NCBI RefSeq assembly: GCF_001466305.1
Contig: NZ_JWID01000001.1
Coordinates: 62,001 to 126,000 of the forward strand
Length of the DNA stretch: 64,000 bases
From: Defluviitalea phaphyphila
GTDB taxonomy: Bacteria; Bacillota; Clostridia; Lachnospirales; Defluviitaleaceae
Direction of reading: 5' to 3'
The notes below the pieces were generated by a model. It did no database searches, had not been told where the DNA came from, and was given only the letters and a program-made list of their open reading frames with translations. A program made the translations under genes and the position numbers. Shown one piece after another: positions 1-8,614 of this stretch. Numbering within the stretch: the stretch's first letter is position 1; every line of letters starts with the position of its first letter.

Positions 1-1293
1 AACTGCCATACCAACTTCTGTGCTTCCTTTATCCGCTGCTTCTATTCTACTTTCTCCTTTTTCTCTATGTCTATATATATTTTCTAAAACAACAATAGCA
101 TTATCTACTAACATCCCAACTCCTAAAGCTAAACCACCTAAAGAAACCATATTAAGAGTTAATCCACTAAAATACATTAAAGCAAAAGTAGCAATAACAG
201 ATACAGGAATAGATACTCCAACTATTAATGTACTTCTTATATTACGGAGAAAGATAAAAAGTATAATTACTGCTAAAATTCCACCCATAATTGCAGTAAA
301 CGAGACATTTCCAATAGATGCATTAATAAACTCTGCACTATCATAAATTGTAGTTATATTTATATCATTTAATTCATCTTCTAATTTCTCTAATTCTTCA
401 TTTACTTTTTCTGATACTTTAACTGTATTAGCAGTGGATTGTTTTTGAATTGATAAACTAATACTTGGATTCCCATTAATATATGCGTAAGAATCCATAT
501 CTTTAAATGTTTCTTCAACTTCTGCTATATCTCTTAAATAAATTATCCCCCCAGCTGTAGTAATTGGAATATTTTCTATTTCTTCTATACTTTGAAATTC
601 TCCTACAGAACGAAGGGTAAGTGTACTAATTCCTTGTTTTACTTCTCCTAAAGGAAGATTTAAATTTTCTGCCGCTATATATTGAGCAACCATTGAAGGA
701 GTTATATTATAACCTATTAATTTATCTGGAAATAATGTTACTTTTATTTCTTTTTCTTTACCACCATTTACACTAACAGATGCCACTCCTTCTATTCGTT
801 CTATTCTTCCAACTATTTTATCCTCTACTATATTTTTTAATTCTACTAAATCTTTTTCTCCACTAATTCCTATTTGCATAATAGGCATCATATTAGGGTC
901 AGCTTCTAATATAATAGGTTCTTCTGCCTCTTCTGGCAAATAATCTTTTATCATATCTATTTTTTCTCTCATATCTAACATTGCAACATCCATATCCGTA
1001 CCTTCATTAAACTCAAGTATAACCATTGAAGAACCATTAGAAGATGTTGAAGATATATTTTTTAAATTACTAACAGTACCAACTGCACTTTCTATTGGTT
1101 TTGTTATTAATGTTTCTATTTCTTCAGGTCCTGCTCCACTATACTCAGTCATAACTAATGCATAAGGAAGAGTAAACTGAGGTAATAAATCTACCGATAA
1201 TCTTCCTATTGAAACTATTCCAAGTAATATAACAATAAACATTGCCATGACAGTGGTTACAGGACGATTTATAGATATTTTTGAAAGCTTCAT
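1..1293 (-). CDS. RND efflux transporter permease (AcrB/MdtB/HAE1 type), 5' part, runs off the window
   Basis: This reading frame starts at 1293 and continues past base 1, giving about 431 N-terminal residues of a protein normally near 1,000-1,050 residues. It begins MKLSKISINRPVTTVMAMF, the usual RND start with TM1, followed by a periplasmic-type porter domain with LLPQF and SGAGPEEIE, and ends in the second membrane block with VSIPVSVIATFALMYF and GMLVDNAIVV, which carries the conserved Asp of TM4. The family exports drugs, metals or lipids with proton antiport. AAAGGAG lies 7 bases before the ATG. It sits 35 bases after the adaptor gene and is probably co-transcribed with it and the MarR gene. 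The substrate cannot be told. Confidence 0.93.
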   Translation of the reverse strand, partial: MKLSKISINRPVTTVMAMFIVILLGIVSIGRLSVDLLPQFTLPYALVMTEYSGAGPEEIETLITKPIESAVGTVSNLKNISSTSSNGSSMVILEFNEGTDMDVAMLDMREKIDMIKDYLPEEAEEPIILEADPNMMPIMQIGISGEKDLVELKNIVEDKIVGRIERIEGVASVSVNGGKEKEIKVTLFPDKLIGYNITPSMVAQYIAAENLNLPLGEVKQGISTLTLRSVGEFQSIEEIENIPITTAGGIIYLRDIAEVEETFKDMDSYAYINGNPSISLSIQKQSTANTVKVSEKVNEELEKLEDELNDINITTIYDSAEFINASIGNVSFTAIMGGILAVIILFIFLRNIRSTLIVGVSIPVSVIATFALMYFSGLTLNMVSLGGLALGVGMLVDNAIVVLENIYRHREKGESRIEAADKGSTEVGMAV

Positions 1294-1328
1294 TACTATT
1301 CTCCTTTCACTAAACAATACTAATTTGA

Positions 1329-2609
1329 TTATTCTACAATTTCAACTTTACCACCGTCTTCAAGATAATTTTGTCCTCTTACTACTATTTGGTCTCCTTC
1401 TTTTAATCCTGTGACAACTTCTACTTTTTCTCCATTATCAAGACCTAATTCAACTTCTACTTTTTTAGCTTTATCTCCATCAATTACATAGACATAATCT
1501 ATATCTCCTTCAGTTAATACTGCTTCTCTTGGAACTATTATGGTATTATCTACTGTATCAATAGAGAACTCTACTTCTGCAAACATCCCCGGTTTTAAAA
1601 TACTATCTTTATTATCTATTTCTATTTTAACAGGATAGGTTAAAGTATTTTCATTAGCAACAGGACTAATCGTTTTAATTATACCTTTAAAAGGTTCATC
1701 AAAAGCAGATTTTACATAAATATCTACATCTTGTCCTGTCTTTATTTTATTTATAATTTGCTCTGATACATTTACGTCTACAAATACTGTATCCATTTGC
1801 ACAATAGTGAAAGGAGCAATAGCAGCACTAACCATTTCTCCTGGGTCTATCATACGGCTGCTTACTATTCCATCAATTGGACTTTTAACCGATGTATCAT
1901 TTAAACTATCATAAGCATTAGCTAATTGAATTTCTAATGCTTCTTTTGTGGCTAATGCTTGAGATAATTGATTTTGAGCTAATTCAACATTCTCTTCCGA
2001 AAGATTATTTATAAATAAATCATATGCTTCTTTTGCTGATTCATAATTAATCATTGCTGTTTTATATGCCGTTTCTAATTGATCTAATTGTTGTTTTGAA
2101 GCTGACCCAATATCATATAAAACTTTCGTATCTTCATATGCCTTTTTTGCGTCGTTAAGTTGAATTTCTGCCATTTTTAAAGAAGCTTCTAATTGGTTCT
2201 TTTGCTGTTCTTGCTGACTTCCTTTAGCACTTTCTAAATTTAATTTACTCATATTTACTGAAGCTTCAGCTGACTTAAGTTGTGCTTCTAAATTATTTAT
2301 AGTATTTTGAATATCTCTTTCATCTAAAGTAAACAGTATATCTCCTTCTTTTACACTATCTCCAACATCAAAATTTACTTCCTTTACTTTACCTACTATT
2401 TTAGGGGTTACTGATATTTGCTGTTTAGGATTAATTTTCCCTCCATAAATTAAAGTATTAGAAATCTCTCCTTTTGAAACACTTTCTACCTTAACATAAG
2501 TTACTTTTTCTTCTTCTACTTGATTAGTTGATTCTTCATTTACTTGACTACATCCAACAACTGATAACCCTAATATAATTATTATTAAAACTAAATTTTT
2601 CAACTTCAT
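1329..2609 (-). CDS. RND efflux membrane fusion protein (HlyD/AcrA-type lipoprotein)
   Basis: This 426-residue adaptor links to the RND pump encoded just downstream. Residues 1-20 form a lipoprotein signal ending in the lipobox LSVVGC, so it should be anchored to the outer face of the membrane. Then come a lipoyl-like barrel (about 60-110 with GDSVKEGDILFTLD), a long helical hairpin (about 110-235, rich in Gln, Glu and Ala), the second lipoyl half (VKSPIDGIVSSRMIDPGE) and a beta-barrel near 285-360. The length suits the family. In a Gram-positive host the pump-adaptor pair would act without an outer membrane channel. It follows the MarR gene by 23-24 bases. Confidence 0.92.
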   Translation of the reverse strand: MKLKNLVLIIIILGLSVVGCSQVNEESTNQVEEEKVTYVKVESVSKGEISNTLIYGGKINPKQQISVTPKIVGKVKEVNFDVGDSVKEGDILFTLDERDIQNTINNLEAQLKSAEASVNMSKLNLESAKGSQQEQQKNQLEASLKMAEIQLNDAKKAYEDTKVLYDIGSASKQQLDQLETAYKTAMINYESAKEAYDLFINNLSEENVELAQNQLSQALATKEALEIQLANAYDSLNDTSVKSPIDGIVSSRMIDPGEMVSAAIAPFTIVQMDTVFVDVNVSEQIINKIKTGQDVDIYVKSAFDEPFKGIIKTISPVANENTLTYPVKIEIDNKDSILKPGMFAEVEFSIDTVDNTIIVPREAVLTEGDIDYVYVIDGDKAKKVEVELGLDNGEKVEVVTGLKEGDQIVVRGQNYLEDGGKVEIVE

Positions 2610-2632
2610 ATAAAATCCTCCTAGCCTTTTTA

Positions 2633-3094
2633 TTAATCATTAAAAACATTATTTAATTTTTTTATTCCTTCTTTAAAATCTTGTTTTTTATTTTCATTTA
2701 AATTATTATAAAAATCATCAAATATTGTATTTAGCCTGTTATAAAACTTTATAAGTATATCTTTTCCTTTATCAGTTAACGATAAATAAACTTTTCTTCT
2801 ATCTTTATCTTCTATATCATAAGACCTTTTTAAATATCCTCCCTTAACTAATTTAGAAACTACTATAGATAAACTACTATTACTTACGTTTAATTCTTTT
2901 TGCAAGTCTGATATAGTACACATTTTTAATCTATGAACAAAAACTAATATAGTAAACTGTCTGTCACTAATACAATGATTTTTATTACCATTAATATTAA
3001 ATTCTTTAAAATAATTTTTATGCAACCATTTGGTTAAATTAAATATAAATTTTAGAAATTGTTCATTTAGATAATTTATTTTATTTTCCTTCAT
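2633..3094 (-). CDS. MarR-family transcriptional regulator
   Basis: This is a winged-helix dimeric repressor of about 153 residues. The HTH is at roughly 55-85 (TISDLQKELNVSNSSLSIVVSKL) and the wing contains DKDRRKVYLSLTDKG, the classical MarR signature. I chose the ATG at 3094 because AGGTGAT lies 4 bases upstream; the alternative GTG at 3103 would lie inside this site. It is first in an operon with the HlyD and RND genes, so it probably represses the pump and responds to a small ligand. Two near-identical inverted motifs in the divergent promoter region (3117-3137 and 3212-3232) are candidate operators and would also affect luxS. Confidence 0.9.
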   Translation of the reverse strand: MKENKINYLNEQFLKFIFNLTKWLHKNYFKEFNINGNKNHCISDRQFTILVFVHRLKMCTISDLQKELNVSNSSLSIVVSKLVKGGYLKRSYDIEDKDRRKVYLSLTDKGKDILIKFYNRLNTIFDDFYNNLNENKKQDFKEGIKKLNNVFND

Positions 3095-3116
3095 AATTAT
3101 CACCTATATATTTATA

Positions 3117-3137
3117 ATAAAATAGTTTTACAATAAA
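3117..3137 (-). promoter_or_regulatory. Candidate MarR operator upstream of marR
   Basis: Read on the minus strand this 21-base element matches the element at 3212-3232 at 18 of 21 positions. It contains the partial palindrome TAAAATAGTTTTA (3118-3130). It lies just upstream of the MarR/RND operon start. MarR proteins usually bind such AT-rich palindromes near their own promoters; assignment to this MarR is inferred. Confidence 0.5.
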
Positions 3138-3211
3138 CATATTATAGTGGGAAAATAATTTTATTTCAACATAATTTTCAAATAATATTCTATATTTTAA
3201 AAAACATATTT

Positions 3212-3232
3212 TTTATTGTAAAGTTACTTTAT
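3212..3232 (+). promoter_or_regulatory. Candidate MarR operator within the luxS promoter
   Basis: This is the inverted partner of 3117-3137 and contains the 6-1-6 palindrome TAAAGTTACTTTA (3219-3231). It overlaps a plausible luxS promoter with -35 TTGTAA (3217-3222) and -10 CATAAT 17 bases downstream (3240-3245). A TATAAT also sits at 3233-3238, so the exact -10 is uncertain. Confidence 0.5.
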
Positions 3233-3274
3233 ATAATACATAATAAATAATATAAAAAGATTGGAGGAATGATT

Positions 3275-3754
3275 TTGAAAAAAATTACTAGCTTTACCGT
3301 AAATCACATTAAACTTTTACGAGGAATCTATGTTTCTAGAAAAGATTCTGTAGGTAATGAAATAATAACTACTTTTGATATAAGAATGAAAAAACCAAAT
3401 ACAGAACCTGTTATTAATACTGCAGAACTTCATACCATTGAACATTTAGGAGCAACTTTTTTAAGAAATCATGAAATTTATGGTAAAAAAATAATTTATT
3501 TTGGTCCTATGGGCTGTCGAACAGGTTTTTATCTTGTAATCCATGGAGATTTTTCCTCAGAAAATATACTTCCTTTAATAAAAGAAATGTTTGAATTCAT
3601 ATCAAACTTTGAAGGAAATATTCCTGGTGCTTCTGCCATTGAATGTGGAAATTATTTAGATATGAATCTACCCATGGCTAAATATGAAGCAAGAAAATTT
3701 TTAGAAGAAATTTTAAACAATATAAAACAAGAAAATCTATATTATCCTAAATAA
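3275..3754 (+). CDS. luxS: S-ribosylhomocysteine lyase LuxS
   Basis: LuxS cleaves S-ribosylhomocysteine to homocysteine and DPD, the AI-2 precursor, in the activated methyl cycle. The zinc site is visible: H53 and H57 in HTIEHL and C124 in IECGNY; C81 (GCRTGFY) matches the conserved catalytic-pocket Cys. GGAGG ends at 3267, which leaves only one base before the ATG at 3269 but seven before the TTG at 3275. I therefore take the TTG start, giving MKKITSF and 159 residues, the usual family length. It is divergent from the MarR/RND operon. No other methyl-cycle gene is nearby. Confidence 0.93.
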   Translation: MKKITSFTVNHIKLLRGIYVSRKDSVGNEIITTFDIRMKKPNTEPVINTAELHTIEHLGATFLRNHEIYGKKIIYFGPMGCRTGFYLVIHGDFSSENILPLIKEMFEFISNFEGNIPGASAIECGNYLDMNLPMAKYEARKFLEEILNNIKQENLYYPK

Positions 3755-3833
3755 TAATATTACAATTATCTCCTCACATATATATTTTTTTATTACATAA
3801 ACTATTATCGAAAATATATAAAGGAGAATTATT

Positions 3834-4001
3834 ATGATTAAATTCCCTAACTCATCTTTTCGTAAATACAGTTATCCTCAAAATAATAGTTTAAAATTAA
3901 GATCAATTAATTCTTTTTTAGTTTCTCAAAATTATATGCAATACGAAGATTGTGAAACATATAATAAAAAAGATAATAATATTAACAATTCGATAAAATA
4001 A
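3834..4001 (+). CDS. Small orphan protein, 55 residues
   Basis: A short frame with a good ribosome binding site: AAGGAG at 3821-3826 lies seven bases before the ATG. The product starts MIKFPNSSFRKYSYPQ and is polar and Asn-rich, with one Cys and no membrane segment or signal. It lies 80 bases after luxS on the same strand and before a strong terminator. I do not recognise it. The good Shine-Dalgarno and terminator argue for expression, but it could be a chance frame. Confidence 0.4.
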   Translation: MIKFPNSSFRKYSYPQNNSLKLRSINSFLVSQNYMQYEDCETYNKKDNNINNSIK

Positions 4002-4043
4002 AAACTTTTTTAACAACAAATGATTGTATTATAATAGGCATAT

Positions 4044-4080
4044 AAAATAGTGCCTATCCTTTTTTGATAGGCACTATTTT
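4044..4080. terminator. Bidirectional terminator between the luxS side and pheT
   Basis: A perfect 15-bp stem (4044-4058 with 4066-4080) has a 7-base loop and U-rich flanks on both strands. It abuts the pheT stop codon and can end transcripts from both directions. Confidence 0.8.
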
Positions 4081-6467
4081 TAACTTCTTAATTTAGCTCC
4101 TAATCCTTCTAAACCATTTAATATTTTTTTCATTGTCTTATTTACTTCTTCTTCTGTTAAGGTTCTATCAGAAGCTCTAAAAGTAATAGAATAAGCCACT
4201 GATTTATACCCTTCTTCTATTTGCTTTCCTTTATAAACATCAAATAATTTATAAGATTCTAAAACTTTTCCTCCTCTTTGTTTTATTATTTTTTCGATAT
4301 CTTTTACTGGCATTGTATCTTCAACTAGCATAGCTATATCCCTTGTTACTGCTGGATATTTAGGAAGAGGTTTGTATTCTCTTTCTAAATTAGCATATTC
4401 TATTATACTAGGAACATCTATAACTCCTATATAGACTCTAGTGTCTATTTCATAATTTTTAGCTACATCAGGATGAACTTCCCCTATATAACCTATTTCC
4501 TTTTTATTAATAGAAATAATTGCTGTTCTTCCAGGATGCATCCAAGTTAAATCTTGTTTTAAATCATATTCTACTTTACTATCCATTCCTAGCTTTTCAA
4601 ATAATACTTCTACTACTCCTTTTAAATCATAAAAATCTACTTTACCATACATACCTATAGTAAGTTTATTTATTTCCTCAGGTAATTCTTTTAAAGGCAA
4701 TTCTTTTGGTATGTAAACTTTTCCTAATTCATAGAGAAAAGCTTCTTCATTTCTTCTGTTATAATTAGTAGAAAGAGAAGTAAGCATACCATTTAAAGTT
4801 TGAGTTCTCATTATACTAAAATCTTCTCCTAAAGGATTAGAAATTGTAATAACTTTTCTAAGGTCGCTATCTTCTTTAATATTTAACTTATCAAATACCT
4901 TAGGGCTTTCAAAAGAATAATTCATTATTTCATAAAAACCTTGAGCTTCTATAGTATCTTTTATTATATATTCTATATTTTGAGAATAAGATCTTTTTCC
5001 AACAGTTGGTGTTCCTGTTTCTAAAGTAGTTTCTATCTTATCATATCCATATAATCTTGCCACTTCTTCTGCTAAATCAGCATTTCCTTCTATATCAGGG
5101 CGAAATGTTGGTATAGTAACTGTTTTCGCTTCTTTATTTACTTTAAATTCTAGACGAGTTAAATAATCTATTATTTCATCTTCTGATAAGGAAGTTCCTA
5201 ATAAAGCATTAATTTTTTCTATGGAATATGATATAGTCTTAGGTTCTCTTTTATTTGGATATACATCAACAATCCCACTAACTACTTCTCCTGCTCCTAA
5301 TTCTACTACTAATTGAGCAGCTCTATTTAAAGCATCTATTACAATATTAGGATCTAATCCTTTTGAGTATTTTACTGAAGCATCTGTTCTAAGTCCTAAT
5401 TTTTTAGCTGTAACCCTTATATTAGCTCCATTAAAATTAGCAGATTCAAATAAAATAGTATTGGTTTCTTCTGTTACTTTAGTTTCTTCTCCACCCATAA
5501 CACCTGCAATGGCTAAAGGTTTTTCTCCATCTGTAATTAAAAGCATGGATTCATCTAGATTTCTTTCTTCTCCATCTAATGTCATAGTCTTTTCTCCAGG
5601 CTTTGCATTACGCACTACTATTTTTTTCTTCTCTAATTTTGAAAGATCAAAAGCATGCATTGGCTGTCCCATTTCAAGCATAACATAGTTTGTAATATCC
5701 ACTATATTATTTATTGGTCTAATTCCTGCTGCTAAAAGACGTTGTCTCATCCATTTAGGAGAAGGTTCTATTTTTACATTTTTAATAACTCTTGCAGCAT
5801 ATCTTGGACATAACTCTTTATTTTCTATTTCTACTGAAATATAATCAGAAACATTTCCTCCTTTTTCATCTACAAAAATTTCAGGATAGCCAAAGGGTTC
5901 ATTAAAAGTAGCTGCTACTTCTCTAGCAATCCCTACTACGCTAAAACAATCAGGTCTATTAGAAGTTATTTCATACTCTACTACTATATCATTTAGTCCA
6001 AAAATTTCTTTTACATCTTTCCCTAATGGGTATTCTTGTTGAAAAATATATATACCATGCTCTGGTGCTTCTGGATAATCTGTACGATCAAATCCTAATT
6101 CTTCAATAGAACACATCATACCTTGAGATTCTATTCCACGAAGTTTTCCAGTTTTTATTTTTATTCCTCCAGGAAGAGTTGACCCATTAAGAGCAACAGG
6201 CACATAATCTCCCTCTGAAATATTATTAGCTCCTGTAACTATTTGAAGTACTTCTTCTCCTACATCAACCTTAGTAATTACTAATTTATCTGCATTAGGA
6301 TGTTTTTCTATGGATAAAATTTTCCCTACTACAACTTTATTAATCTCTTTTCCTAATTCTTCATAAGTTTCTACTTTAGAACCAGACATAGTCATTCTAT
6401 CTACAAAAGTTTCTATATCACATCTAATTGGCACATAATCTTTAAGCCAAGACATAGGTATATTCAT
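4080..6467 (-). CDS. pheT: Phenylalanyl-tRNA synthetase beta subunit
   Basis: This 795-residue protein is the beta subunit of the alpha2-beta2 enzyme that charges tRNA-Phe. In order it shows an OB-fold tRNA-binding domain (about 40-150, with HPNADKLVITKVDVG), the B3/B4 editing region (about 210-390), the B5 domain (about 400-475), a catalytic-like core and a C-terminal anticodon-binding FDX-ACB domain (about 700-795, beginning KYPAVTRDIAMLVED). The length is normal. It lies 12 bases after pheS and should be controlled by the same T-box leader. Confidence 0.97.
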   Translation of the reverse strand: MNIPMSWLKDYVPIRCDIETFVDRMTMSGSKVETYEELGKEINKVVVGKILSIEKHPNADKLVITKVDVGEEVLQIVTGANNISEGDYVPVALNGSTLPGGIKIKTGKLRGIESQGMMCSIEELGFDRTDYPEAPEHGIYIFQQEYPLGKDVKEIFGLNDIVVEYEITSNRPDCFSVVGIAREVAATFNEPFGYPEIFVDEKGGNVSDYISVEIENKELCPRYAARVIKNVKIEPSPKWMRQRLLAAGIRPINNIVDITNYVMLEMGQPMHAFDLSKLEKKKIVVRNAKPGEKTMTLDGEERNLDESMLLITDGEKPLAIAGVMGGEETKVTEETNTILFESANFNGANIRVTAKKLGLRTDASVKYSKGLDPNIVIDALNRAAQLVVELGAGEVVSGIVDVYPNKREPKTISYSIEKINALLGTSLSEDEIIDYLTRLEFKVNKEAKTVTIPTFRPDIEGNADLAEEVARLYGYDKIETTLETGTPTVGKRSYSQNIEYIIKDTIEAQGFYEIMNYSFESPKVFDKLNIKEDSDLRKVITISNPLGEDFSIMRTQTLNGMLTSLSTNYNRRNEEAFLYELGKVYIPKELPLKELPEEINKLTIGMYGKVDFYDLKGVVEVLFEKLGMDSKVEYDLKQDLTWMHPGRTAIISINKKEIGYIGEVHPDVAKNYEIDTRVYIGVIDVPSIIEYANLEREYKPLPKYPAVTRDIAMLVEDTMPVKDIEKIIKQRGGKVLESYKLFDVYKGKQIEEGYKSVAYSITFRASDRTLTEEEVNKTMKKILNGLEGLGAKLRS

Positions 6468-6479
6468 GCTTCTTCCTCC

Positions 6480-7499
6480 TTAAAATTGTTCTAAAAATCT
6501 AACATCATTTTCTACAAATAAACGTAAATCTTTTACTCCATATTTACTCATAGCCAATCTTTCAAGTCCCATTCCAAAGGCAAACCCTGTATATATATCA
6601 GGATCAATTCCTGCCATTTTTAAAACTTTAGGATGTACCATTCCACAACCTAAAATCTCAATCCAACCACTACCTTTACAAATATTACATCCCTTACCCC
6701 CACAAGCTACACAGGATATATCCATTTCTGCACTTGGCTCAGTAAAAGGGAAAAAATGAGGGCGAAATCTTACCTTAACCTTATCTCCAAATAATTCCTT
6801 TGCAAACACTTCTAAAGCCCCTTTAAGGTCTGCAAAAGTAATATTTTTATCTACTACTAATCCTTCTAATTGATGAAAAACTGGTGAATGGGTAGCATCT
6901 ACTTCATCAGAACGATATACTTTCCCTGGGCATATTATACGAATTGGAGGTTTTTCCTTTTCCATTACCCTAACTTGAATAGGAGAAGTTGCTGTACGAA
7001 GCATAAAATTTTCATTAATATAGAATGTATCTTGCTCATCTCTTGCTGGATGTTCTTTAGGAATATTAAGAGCTTCAAAATTATAATATTCTGTTTCTAT
7101 TTCAGGGCCTTCTGCTATTTTATATCCCATTCCAAGAAAAATTTCTTTTATTTCATCTACGACCAAATTCATAGGGTGGCGATGACCTAATCTTCTTTTT
7201 TTACCAGGCATAGTGACATCTATTACTTCTGATTTTAATCTTTCTTCCTGTTCTTTTTTCATTAATTCATTTTTAACTTCCTCTATTTTTTCCTCAATAG
7301 CTTCTCTTATATTATTTGCCAATTGTCCAATGGCTGGACGTTCTTCAGGAGATAAGTTTTTCATTCCACGTAAAACCTTAGTTAATTCTCCTTTTTTACC
7401 TAAAAACTCAACTCTAATTTCGTCTAACCTTTTTAATTCCTTTACATTATTTAAAAGGTCCATAGCCTTTTCCCTAATAGCTTGCAAGTTTTCTTTCAC
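6480..7499 (-). CDS. pheS: Phenylalanyl-tRNA synthetase alpha subunit
   Basis: This is the class II catalytic subunit that makes Phe-AMP and transfers Phe to tRNA. It has an N-terminal coiled coil (about 1-85), then the catalytic core with [20 protein letters not shown] (motif 2 region) and the motif 3 sequence [11 protein letters not shown] Cys-rich insert [12 protein letters not shown] is typical of bacterial PheS. I chose the GTG at 7499 (339 residues) because GGAG lies eight bases upstream and the length fits. The frame remains open upstream to 7586, but that extension reads through the T-box terminator and is not expected to be translated. Confidence 0.96.
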   Translation of the reverse strand: MKENLQAIREKAMDLLNNVKELKRLDEIRVEFLGKKGELTKVLRGMKNLSPEERPAIGQLANNIREAIEEKIEEVKNELMKKEQEERLKSEVIDVTMPGKKRRLGHRHPMNLVVDEIKEIFLGMGYKIAEGPEIETEYYNFEALNIPKEHPARDEQDTFYINENFMLRTATSPIQVRVMEKEKPPIRIICPGKVYRSDEVDATHSPVFHQLEGLVVDKNITFADLKGALEVFAKELFGDKVKVRFRPHFFPFTEPSAEMDISCVACGGKGCNICKGSGWIEILGCGMVHPKVLKMAGIDPDIYTGFAFGMGLERLAMSKYGVKDLRLFVENDVRFLEQF

Positions 7500-7535
7500 A
7501 ATAAAAACTCCTTTCTCTATTATAAATTCACACAT

Positions 7536-7800
7536 CAAAAAACTCCGTCCCCATAAAAAGGGACGGAGTATAATCCGCGTTACCACCCTAATTCCTACAA
7601 AAGTAGGCTCTCAAAACCCTTAACGGAGGTTAACCGATATTTCTTACTAAAACTTCAGAAATATAGCTCCAGTGGGAAATTCGATAATGAAAGAACCTGA
7701 GAATGCTTTCAGCCTTTGACATTCTCTCTCTGAAGGGATTTCATTATCTACTTTTAGCTTAAAAGCTAACACACCTTCATAGCCTTTAATATTTACTTAC
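7536..7800 (-). promoter_or_regulatory. T-box leader (Phe) controlling pheST
   Basis: On the minus strand the leader contains the T-box motif AGGGTGGTAACGCGGA (7574-7589). It is followed by a 10-bp terminator hairpin (7542-7551 with 7560-7569) and a run of U. In stem I the paired segments GATAATGAA and TTCATTATC flank an internal loop with AGTA on one side and GAATTTC on the other. The UUC there (7676-7678) is the expected Phe specifier codon. Uncharged tRNA-Phe would pair with the specifier and T-box and prevent termination. Confidence 0.93.
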
Positions 7801-7805
7801 GTATC

Positions 7806-7833
7806 ATTTTAACATATATCTCTATGTTGTCAA
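7806..7833 (-). promoter_or_regulatory. Promoter of the pheST T-box transcript
   Basis: TTGACA (7828-7833) and TAAAAT (7806-7811) are separated by 16 bases on the minus strand, placing the start near 7799. A near-identical copy of this promoter lies at 8324-8351. Confidence 0.8.
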
Positions 7834-7853
7834 GATTACAAATCTAAAGCTTT

Positions 7854-8093
7854 TTAATTTAATTTATTATTTTTTTTAAATAATAAAATATAAGTCATCC
7901 ATCCAATGAAAATCAATAGTACTCCTGTAAAGATTGTTGAAAATATCGTAACAACTATTTCAATACCTAATCCAATAAATACAAATAACAACAAAATCGT
8001 AGTAGCTAAGTCCGTACTACTATAAATTCCATAAAACACAACTACAATACCTACAATTAAACATAATATTATATTTCTAGTTAGTTTATTCAT
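7854..8093 (-). CDS. Small integral membrane protein, copy A of a tandem pair (79 residues)
   Basis: The protein starts MNKLTRNIILCLIVGIVVVF and consists almost wholly of hydrophobic segments (about 8-27, 31-50 and 52-73), with a charged end LLFKKNNKLN. I chose the ATG at 8093 because AAAAGGGG lies just upstream; a longer frame begins at 8177 without support. It is a paralogue of the gene at 8372-8614: both ends are nearly identical while the middle differs. The family is not recognised. It could be a membrane stress peptide or a transporter accessory, but nothing here proves a role. Confidence 0.6.
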   Translation of the reverse strand: MNKLTRNIILCLIVGIVVVFYGIYSSTDLATTILLLFVFIGLGIEIVVTIFSTIFTGVLLIFIGWMTYILLFKKNNKLN

Positions 8094-8255
8094 AATTTTT
8101 CCCCTTTTCTTGTATAACATTTTTATCGTTATATACGAAAAAAAATAAAATATGTACATCTCTAGAATCAGATCCAAAAGACATTATCAAAATTAATAAA
8201 AAACGTTGAGAAATACTAAAAAAGCAAAAAAGTACGCAAAAAAATAAAATATTAA

Positions 8256-8297
8256 AAAAGCTTGTAAGGCTCTTTTCATAAGGGTTTACAAGCTTTT
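8256..8297 (-). terminator. Hairpin terminator of a possible short RNA
   Basis: A 12-bp stem (8256-8267 with 8286-8297) is followed on the minus strand by a U-rich run. It lies only about 20-60 bases downstream of the start expected from the duplicated promoter at 8324-8351. No reading frame fits between, so it would end a transcript of about 60 nucleotides. Confidence 0.55.
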
Positions 8298-8323
8298 AAT
8301 GTTCTACAAGTGTCAAAAACGAG

Positions 8324-8351
8324 ATTTTAACATATATCTTTATGTTGTCAA
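8324..8351 (-). promoter_or_regulatory. Duplicated copy of the pheST-type promoter
   Basis: TTGACA (8346-8351), a 16-base spacer and TAAAAT (8324-8329) reproduce the pheST promoter almost exactly. The following DNA has no T-box but has the hairpin at 8256-8297. Confidence 0.6.
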
Positions 8352-8371
8352 GATGACAAATCTAAAGCTTT

Positions 8372-8614
8372 TTAATTTAATTTATTATTTTTTTTAAATA
8401 ATAAAACATAAATTATCCATCCAATTATAATTAATGGTACTACTATAAAAATTAGTCCAAATATTAGCCCAATTATTCCAAATCCTAATCCAATAACTCC
8501 AAAAACCAAACCAAACATAGCAGTGACTAATTTTATAATAATAGGAATTCCGTAAAATACAGCTACAATACCTAAAAATAAATATAATATTATATTCCCA
8601 ACATGTTTATTCAT
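8372..8614 (-). CDS. Small integral membrane protein, copy B of a tandem pair (80 residues)
   Basis: The protein starts MNKHVGNIILYLFLGIVAVFYGI and ends IIYVLLFKKNNKLN. Its middle is Gly/Phe/Ile-rich (VFGVIGLGFGIIGLIFGLIF), suggesting two or three packed membrane helices. It is a paralogue of 7854-8093, sharing start, end, untranslated flanks and promoter-like upstream DNA. The ATG at 8614 follows AAAAGGAG by a suitable distance. Each copy seems to have its own promoter. Function unknown; the glycine zipper pattern fits a pore- or oligomer-forming small membrane protein, which is only a guess. Confidence 0.6.
   Translation of the reverse strand: MNKHVGNIILYLFLGIVAVFYGIPIIIKLVTAMFGLVFGVIGLGFGIIGLIFGLIFIVVPLIIIGWIIYVLLFKKNNKLN

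Larger units (their letters stand above)
7806..8155. repeat. Tandem duplication, unit A (small membrane gene plus flanks)
   Basis: This segment matches 8324-8677. The first 90 or so bases (promoter copy, gene 3' end) and the region upstream of the start codon are nearly identical between copies, whereas the middle of the gene has diverged strongly. Confidence 0.75.

Noticed and set aside
7500-7586. A longer pheS starting at 7586
   Set aside because: The extra codons cross the T-box terminator hairpin; the GTG at 7499 has a proper ribosome site and gives the normal family length.
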